Source of the DNA: Dehalococcoidia bacterium
GTDB lineage: Bacteria > Chloroflexota > Dehalococcoidia > Dehalococcoidales > W693
Length of the DNA: 9,203 nucleotides
Direction: 5' to 3'
NCBI GenBank assembly: GCA_030627335.1
Contig: DAOUSH010000012.1
Coordinates: 1 to 9,203, forward strand
Shown: positions 5,009 to 9,203 of the stretch, one piece after another
How positions within the stretch are numbered: the stretch's first letter is position 1
How the letters are laid out: the number at the start of each line of letters is the position of its first letter
Program-made: the position numbers and the translations under genes
Notes under the pieces: model-generated
Seen by the model: only the letters and a program-made list of their open reading frames with translations
Told to the model about the DNA's origin: nothing
Database searches by the model: none

Positions 5009-6373
5009 ATGTATATCATCATAGCTGGTGGTGGGGTAATAGGTTCCCACATCGCCTCCTTACTGGCGGAGGAGGGGCATGAAGTGGTCGTCTTGGAGCA
5101 ATCCCGGGAGGCGCTGGAAAACATCCGCCGCCAGCTCGATGTCAAGACCATCCAGGGAAATTCGGCTACTCCCACAATTCTCAAACGGGCAGAGGTGGAG
5201 CGTGCCGACTTGGTTCTCGCCGTCACCAACAATGATGAGACCAATATGGTCACCTGCTTTATGGCTAAGGAGCTGGGCGCCGGCATCACCGCCGCCCGAA
5301 TCCGCAACCCGGAGTATTCCGGTTATTTTGTGGCTCAAGTCAAGTCACCCACTGCCACGCGGAAGATAGTAAGACCCAAAAAGCTGGGGATAGATGTTTT
5401 CATCAACCCGGAGGCTGAGGCGGCTAAGGAGATAATGAGCATCCTGTCCAGCTTCTATTCCACTCCGGTAGAAAACTTCGCCGACGGCATGGTTCAGATA
5501 AGGGAGTTCCGGGTGGAGGATGAAGCGCTGGTTGATAAGCCTCTGTCCAAGATTAGCTTCCCCAAGCCATGCGTCGTTGCCGCCATCGTCCGCGAGGGGG
5601 AAATTATTACGCCCGGTGACGACGAGGTGATTGTGCTGGGTGACAGCGTCCACCTGATTGCCGCCCGGGAGTTTATGAACGAGCTGGGTGGGATGTTCAG
5701 CACACCGAAACGCCCGGCAAGGAAAGTAGTTATCGTCGGTGGGGGGCAGATAGGCTTTCTCACCGCCGAAGGTCTGCAAAGACAAGGGGTTATGGTCAAG
5801 GTCATAGATAACGACGCAGATCGCTGTCAGGAGATAGCCTCCAAGCTGGAAAAGGTAGTGGTACTGCAAGGCGACGGCACCGACCGCAATTTCCTCATCG
5901 AGCAGGGAGTGCCATCGGTCGATGCCCTTATAGCCACCACCGAGAGCGATGAGTTTAATATCCTCTGCGGCTTACTGGCCAAGAACCTGGATATACCCCG
6001 AAGCCTGGTGGTCATTAACAGGCCGGGCTACATCCCGCTGGCTGAGGCAATCGGCGTCGACATAGCGGCACTACCCACCCTGCTAACCGCCGATAAGATT
6101 ACCCGCTTCGTCCTGCGCGGCGGGGTAATCTCAACGGCTCTGCTGGAGGGACAGCAACTGGAAGCCATTGAGTTCGTTACCAGCCCGACGGCGCAAATCG
6201 CCAATAAGAAGATCGGCGAGGCCGGCCTGCCCAAAGAAGCTATTGTCGGAGCTATCGTCCGCAACAATACGGTCATTATTCCCCCGGGGGATAACATAGT
6301 AAAGCCGGGAGACCATGTTATCGTGGTATCCCCTCTCTCAGTCGTCCACTCTGTGGAAAAGCTTTTCCAGTAA
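5009..6373 (+). CDS. trkA: TrkA, potassium-uptake regulatory ring subunit (two RCK modules)
   Basis: The 454 residues are two tandem RCK units, as in classical TrkA. The first nucleotide-binding fold has G7-G-G-V-I-G12 and an acidic E30 at the end of the second strand, which favours NAD(H). Its RCK_C domain follows at about 145-225. The second fold begins near 238 with V-G-G-G-Q-I-G and a later V-I-D-N-D, followed by another RCK_C ending near P-G-D-H-V-I-V-V-S. TrkA assembles on the cytoplasmic face of TrkH and gates it in response to nucleotides. The start has AGGAG nine bases upstream. trkH follows after nine bases, so the two form one operon behind the promoter at 4773-4801. Length and motifs are normal for the family. 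Confidence 0.96.
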   Translation: MYIIIAGGGVIGSHIASLLAEEGHEVVVLEQSREALENIRRQLDVKTIQGNSATPTILKRAEVERADLVLAVTNNDETNMVTCFMAKELGAGITAARIRNPEYSGYFVAQVKSPTATRKIVRPKKLGIDVFINPEAEAAKEIMSILSSFYSTPVENFADGMVQIREFRVEDEALVDKPLSKISFPKPCVVAAIVREGEIITPGDDEVIVLGDSVHLIAAREFMNELGGMFSTPKRPARKVVIVGGGQIGFLTAEGLQRQGVMVKVIDNDADRCQEIASKLEKVVVLQGDGTDRNFLIEQGVPSVDALIATTESDEFNILCGLLAKNLDIPRSLVVINRPGYIPLAEAIGVDIAALPTLLTADKITRFVLRGGVISTALLEGQQLEAIEFVTSPTAQIANKKIGEAGLPKEAIVGAIVRNNTVIIPPGDNIVKPGDHVIVVSPLSVVHSVEKLFQ

Positions 6374-6382
6374 GAAGCAATA

Positions 6383-7843
6383 ATGAGAATAAAGGTTACC
6401 CTTCACTACCTGGGACTGCTGATAGCTATCGTAGGCTCCACCATGCTCCTGCCCCTGTGCTGGAGCCTTTACTCTCAAGAGCCCTGTACCGCGGCTTTTG
6501 CCATCTCTATGGCTATCACCCTGAGCTCAGGGTTACTGCTATGGCGGCTGACGCCGCTGGATGCCAGCGGGAGAAAGCTCAGCCGGCGGGAAGCAATAGC
6601 ACTGGTTGCCGGAAGCTGGATAGCGGCATCGCTCTTCGGTGCTCTGCCCTATCAACTCTCCGGAGCCCTGCCCGGCTTCCTGGACGCTTTCTTCGAGGCT
6701 ATGTCGGGTTACACCACCACCGGGGCGACGGTGTTCACCGTTATCGAAAGCCAATACCAGGGCATCCTGCTGTGGCGTGCTCTGACCCAGTGGCTGGGCG
6801 GCATGGGGATAATTATGCTATTCGTCGCCCTGTTCCCGATGCTGGGCATCGGCTCCGCCCATCTGGCAGAAGCTGAGATGCCCGGCGGGCAACAGGGAGA
6901 GAAGCTGACCGCCCGTATGCGGGACACCGCCAAGTCCCTGTGGCTGATATATTTCGGGATGACCATTGCCGAGTTCGTCCTGCTCCGCATCGCCGGAATG
7001 CACGTATTTGATGCCATAACCGTAACCCTGAGCACCCTCCCTGTCGGCGGTTTCACCGCAACAGACTTGAGTATCGGTGCCTACAATAGTATCTTCGTTG
7101 AAGCCATCGTTATCTTCTTCATGATAGCCGCTGGTGTCAATTTTGGACTGTATTACTACCTGATATGGAAACGCCAACCGGGACGCCTGCTTCGGAACCC
7201 CGAGTTCAGGCTTTATATTACCCTCCTCATTGGTGCCATACTACTTATTAATATAGACCTCGTAGCTAATATGGGTATGTCTTTGGGTGATGCCCTAAGA
7301 TACGGCAGCTTTAATACTGTGTCGATAATGACAACAACCGGCTTCAACACCACCGATTTCAATGTCTGGCCGGAGTTTTCCAGGTCGCTAATACTCGTTC
7401 TGATGGTAATCGGCGCCTCGGCGGGCTCTACCGGCGGGGCACTCAAGGTCATCCGGCTTCTGGTGCTGGCTAAGTACACCTACCGCCGTATTCTACTCGC
7501 CTTCAACCCACGTGCCGTCGTCCCGCTAAAAATTGACGGCGCTGTAATACCGGAAGGGGTTACCTCCAGGATTATCAGCCTGACCATCCTGTACTTTGCC
7601 GTCCTGGTAGTCTGCTTCTTGATAATGAGCGCTCTGGGGCTGGACAAAATAACGGCGCTGTCCTCGGTTACCGCCTCGCTGGGCAATGTTGGCCCCGGGT
7701 TGGGCCTTGTCGGGCCGATGGATAACTATTTCTTCATCCCCGCCGTCGGCAAGGGTGTCCTCATATTCTGTATGCTGGCTGGCCGCCTCGAGCTTTTTAC
7801 CCTGCTGATGCTGTTCACCCCGGCTTTCTGGAGGTGGCGTTGA
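6383..7843 (+). CDS. trkH: TrkH potassium channel/transporter subunit
   Basis: This is a 486-residue integral membrane protein of the Trk/Ktr/HKT superfamily, built from four membrane-pore-membrane repeats. The four filter segments are visible: S108-G-Y-T-T-T-G-A115, G222-G-F-T-A-T-D228, T317-T-T-G-F-N-T-T-D and G434-N-V-G-P-G439. The central glycine is kept in each (G114, G223, G320, G437). Two hydrophobic hairpins at the N-terminus match the extra D0 region of TrkH. A K-x-I-R-L-L-V-L-A-K stretch follows the third pore, as usual. It moves K+ inward together with the TrkA ring. The ATG lies nine bases after trkA with only a weak purine-rich site, fitting coupled translation. The protein ends shortly after the last helix, as expected. 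No terminator is seen after the stop. Confidence 0.95.
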   Translation: MRIKVTLHYLGLLIAIVGSTMLLPLCWSLYSQEPCTAAFAISMAITLSSGLLLWRLTPLDASGRKLSRREAIALVAGSWIAASLFGALPYQLSGALPGFLDAFFEAMSGYTTTGATVFTVIESQYQGILLWRALTQWLGGMGIIMLFVALFPMLGIGSAHLAEAEMPGGQQGEKLTARMRDTAKSLWLIYFGMTIAEFVLLRIAGMHVFDAITVTLSTLPVGGFTATDLSIGAYNSIFVEAIVIFFMIAAGVNFGLYYYLIWKRQPGRLLRNPEFRLYITLLIGAILLINIDLVANMGMSLGDALRYGSFNTVSIMTTTGFNTTDFNVWPEFSRSLILVLMVIGASAGSTGGALKVIRLLVLAKYTYRRILLAFNPRAVVPLKIDGAVIPEGVTSRIISLTILYFAVLVVCFLIMSALGLDKITALSSVTASLGNVGPGLGLVGPMDNYFFIPAVGKGVLIFCMLAGRLELFTLLMLFTPAFWRWR

Positions 7844-7880
7844 GCCGGTAAAAAACCCCTTTGTAAAATATACATGTTTG

Positions 7881-7909
7881 TTGTAAATTAATGGCAGGAA
7901 GGCTATAAT
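7881..7909 (+). promoter_or_regulatory. Sigma70-type promoter for the uspA-rck-rck unit
   Basis: TTGTAA (7881-7886), 17 bases and a perfect TATAAT (7904-7909) lie in the 93-base gap after trkH. Transcription would begin near 7916, about 21 nt before the uspA ATG. This suggests that the downstream genes can be expressed apart from trkAH. TTGTAAA also occurs 20 bases upstream (7861-7867). Confidence 0.65.
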
Positions 7910-7916
7910 ACCTGCC
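7893..7916. repeat. GGCAGG/CCTGCC inverted repeat around the uspA -10 element
   Basis: GGCAGG (7893-7898) and CCTGCC (7911-7916) flank the TATAAT hexamer with a 12-base spacer. The site covers the -10 region and the expected start point, a typical repressor position. In RNA only the right arm would be transcribed, so a DNA operator is the more likely reading. Confidence 0.45.
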
Positions 7917-7936
7917 TGATGGTGGCAAGTTAGAAT

Positions 7937-8365
7937 ATGGAGTTCCATAATATCCTGGTGCCTGTAGCTGGCACCAGGGCCGATGAAGGGGCAATAGAGT
8001 TGGCCTGCAGGCTGGCTAACCAGAAGAATGGGAGCCGAATCTTTGCCGTTCATGTAATCCCGGTAGAGCGTTCCCTGCCGCTCGATGCCGAAATCGAGTC
8101 TGAAATTGGCAGAGCCGAGACCATCCTCACCCACATAGAGGAGATAGCCAAAGAGCATAATTGCCTGATTGAGACCGATATACTGCAGGCTCGTGAGGTA
8201 GGACCGGCCATCATTGACGAGGCAACAGAACGAGAGGTTGACCTGATTCTGATAGGGGTTACCTATAAGAAGCACTTTGGGCAGTTCTGCCTGGGCGATG
8301 TTTTACCTTATGTGCTTGAGAACGCACCGTGCCGTGTCCTGCTCGACCACCAGCTTAATATATGA
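7937..8365 (+). CDS. UspA-family universal stress protein with altered ATP loop
   Basis: The 142 residues match the single-domain UspA fold. The first strand is N-I-L-V-P-V-A-G, there is an H-V-I-P strand near 39, an E-V-G-P-A-I-I-D-E-A helix, a V-D-L-I-L-I-G strand, and a closing A-P-C-R-V-L-L. ATP-binding members carry G-x2-G-x9-G-(S/T). Here the series is G107-x2-Y110-x9-G120-D121, so the second glycine and the Ser/Thr that contacts phosphate are both replaced. It may bind another ligand or none. The usual Asp after the first strand (VPVD) is Ala here. It starts behind its own promoter with no strong Shine-Dalgarno site, and is seven bases upstream of an RCK-domain gene. That placement suggests a role in potassium-channel regulation, by inference from context. 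Confidence 0.88.
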   Translation: MEFHNILVPVAGTRADEGAIELACRLANQKNGSRIFAVHVIPVERSLPLDAEIESEIGRAETILTHIEEIAKEHNCLIETDILQAREVGPAIIDEATEREVDLILIGVTYKKHFGQFCLGDVLPYVLENAPCRVLLDHQLNI

Positions 8366-8372
8366 GTAAAAT

Positions 8373-8771
8373 ATGAAAGTAGTCATTATGGGATGCGGTC
8401 GGGTAGGCGCTCAACTGGCTACCCTGCTGGACAAAGAGGGGCACCAGGTTACCGCCCTGGATGTCGACGCCTATAGCTTCCGCAGACTGCCGCCGGACTT
8501 TGGCGGTACCGCCCTAATCGGCAACGGCGTCGATGAAGAGGCTCTCAAGAAGGCGGGTATAGAAGAAGCCGATGCCTTTGTCGCCGTAACTCAGGGGGAC
8601 AACCGCAACGTCATGGCTTCACAGATAGCCAAGCACATCTTCAAGGTACCCAAGGTAGTCTGCCGTATCTACGACCCGCTCCGCCGCGATATCTACAGCC
8701 TGCTGGGGCTGGAGGCTATAAGCCCGACCACGGTGCTTGCCCAGATGCTGAAGGAAAAACTGGAAGACTGA
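8373..8771 (+). CDS. Single RCK_N (TrkA-N) domain protein, no RCK_C
   Basis: The protein is 132 residues and consists of one Rossmann-fold RCK_N domain. It has G7-C-G-R-V-G12 and an acidic D30 at the end of the second strand, so NAD(H) or a related nucleotide is the likely ligand. The A-F-V-A-V-T-Q-G-D-N-R-N and V-C-R-I-Y-D-P segments are typical of KtrA/TrkA proteins. The chain stops after the crossover helix (about 118-132), where an RCK_C ligand-binding domain normally follows. The stop codon is clean, with the next gene starting nine bases later, so this is a compact gene rather than an obvious frameshift. Adjacent pairs of TrkA-like genes occur elsewhere (for example ceoB/ceoC in mycobacteria), but those proteins are longer. 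It probably forms mixed rings with the next gene product. Confidence 0.9.
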   Translation: MKVVIMGCGRVGAQLATLLDKEGHQVTALDVDAYSFRRLPPDFGGTALIGNGVDEEALKKAGIEEADAFVAVTQGDNRNVMASQIAKHIFKVPKVVCRIYDPLRRDIYSLLGLEAISPTTVLAQMLKEKLED

Positions 8772-8780
8772 GAAAGGCCT

Positions 8781-9203
8781 ATGTATATTATAATTGTTGG
8801 TGGCGGTCGACTGGGCTACTATCTGACCAAAGCCCTGCTCGACGAAGGACACGAGGTGCTGATAATAGAAAAGGATGCCGCCATCAGCCAGACCATCAAC
8901 AACGAGCTGGGCAGTGTCTGCCTCCGTGGTGACGGCTGTGAGGCGATGACCCTGGCTCAGGCTGGAACCAGCCGCGCCGATATGCTCATCGCCGTGACCG
9001 GCGAGGACGAGGATAACCTGGTCGCCTGCCAGGTAGCCAAGTATAAGTTCAAGGTGCCCCGCACTATAGCCCGCGTCAGAAACCCGAGGAACGAAGCCCT
9101 CTTCAAGCAATTGGGAGTCGATGCCGCCGTAAGCAGCACCAGCATCATCCTGGAACACATCAAGCATGAGGTGCCATCGCACCCGCTGATACACCTGCTG
9201 TCC
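8781..9203 (+). CDS. Second RCK/TrkA-family protein, cut by the window end
   Basis: From the ATG at 8781 the frame stays open for 141 codons to the last base of the window. It begins M-Y-I-I-I-V-G-G-G-R-L-G12 with E30 ending the second strand. It continues with a G-D-G-C segment, A-D-M-L-I-A-V-T-G-E-D-E-D-N and A-R-V-R-N-P-R-N. This is a full RCK_N domain, and the first residues strongly resemble those of trkA at 5009. The sequence after V-S-S-T-S-I-I-L-E-H-I (about 118-128) continues into what is probably an RCK_C domain beyond the window. It starts nine bases after the previous RCK gene, with GAAAGG just upstream, so the two are very likely cotranslated. The total length, and hence whether it is a KtrA-like or longer TrkA-like protein, cannot be seen. 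Confidence 0.9.
   Translation, partial: MYIIIVGGGRLGYYLTKALLDEGHEVLIIEKDAAISQTINNELGSVCLRGDGCEAMTLAQAGTSRADMLIAVTGEDEDNLVACQVAKYKFKVPRTIARVRNPRNEALFKQLGVDAAVSSTSIILEHIKHEVPSHPLIHLLS

Noticed and set aside
4759..5307. Minus-strand frames reaching from trkA into the trkA leader
   Set aside because: They are antisense to trkA for much of their length, cover the trk promoter and have no recognisable family. The leader is better read as non-coding.
5345..5869. Minus-strand frame of 174 codons inside trkA
   Set aside because: It is wholly antisense to the conserved TrkA sequence and has no motif.
7526..8275. Minus-strand open frame of 249 codons across the trkH end and uspA
   Set aside because: It spans two real genes and the promoter between them and has no recognisable domain.
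1..9203. CRISPR arrays, insertion sequences, tRNA or rRNA genes
   Set aside because: No regularly spaced repeats, transposase motifs, terminal inverted repeats with target duplications, or cloverleaf T-arm signatures were seen.

Overview
The window is a compact bacterial chromosome segment, moderately GC-rich, with short gaps, Shine-Dalgarno sites and some TTG starts. The remA-gmk gene pair, a divergent YchF-like protein and Trk genes next to single-domain RCK genes suggest Chloroflexota, probably Dehalococcoidia. That placement is an inference from remembered protein resemblance, not from a search. I see no mobile element, CRISPR array, rRNA or tRNA. Most of the content is housekeeping or ion transport, and I did not find a clearly new defence or biosynthetic system.

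Layout. (1) Positions 1-150, minus strand: the first 50 codons of the DNA polymerase III delta subunit (holA), divergent from a 74-residue HEAT-like protein (302-526). (2) 626-1726: a YchF/Ola1-family protein whose P-loop lysine is arginine and whose switch regions are altered. (3) 1727-2050: a 324-base gap with a series of inverted repeats, leading into remA (2051-2344). The last inverted repeat can cover the remA ribosome binding site. (4) gmk (2325-2960) overlaps remA. (5) 4589-2969, minus strand: a PhoU-like (DUF47) protein followed by a PiT phosphate permease, overlapping by 8 bases. (6) 4590-5008: a divergent control region with a sigma70-type promoter in each direction, several inverted repeats and a trkA leader of about 200 nt. 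(7) 5009-7843: trkA and trkH, the ring and channel parts of a Trk potassium system. (8) 7844-9203: a promoter, then a UspA-like protein with a degenerate ATP loop, a 132-residue protein that is only an RCK N-terminal domain, and a second RCK protein cut by the window end.

How they work together. DUF47 and PiT form a low-affinity metal-phosphate uptake unit. TrkH would be gated by TrkA. The uspA-rck-rck unit just downstream probably supplies further nucleotide-sensing regulators for the same or another K+ channel. Phosphate and potassium uptake share one divergent control region, which makes joint regulation possible but does not show it. The points most worth following up are the degenerate YchF, the RCK-rich cluster with its RCK_N-only protein and altered UspA, and the two structured non-coding regions (1855-2045 and 4672-5008).
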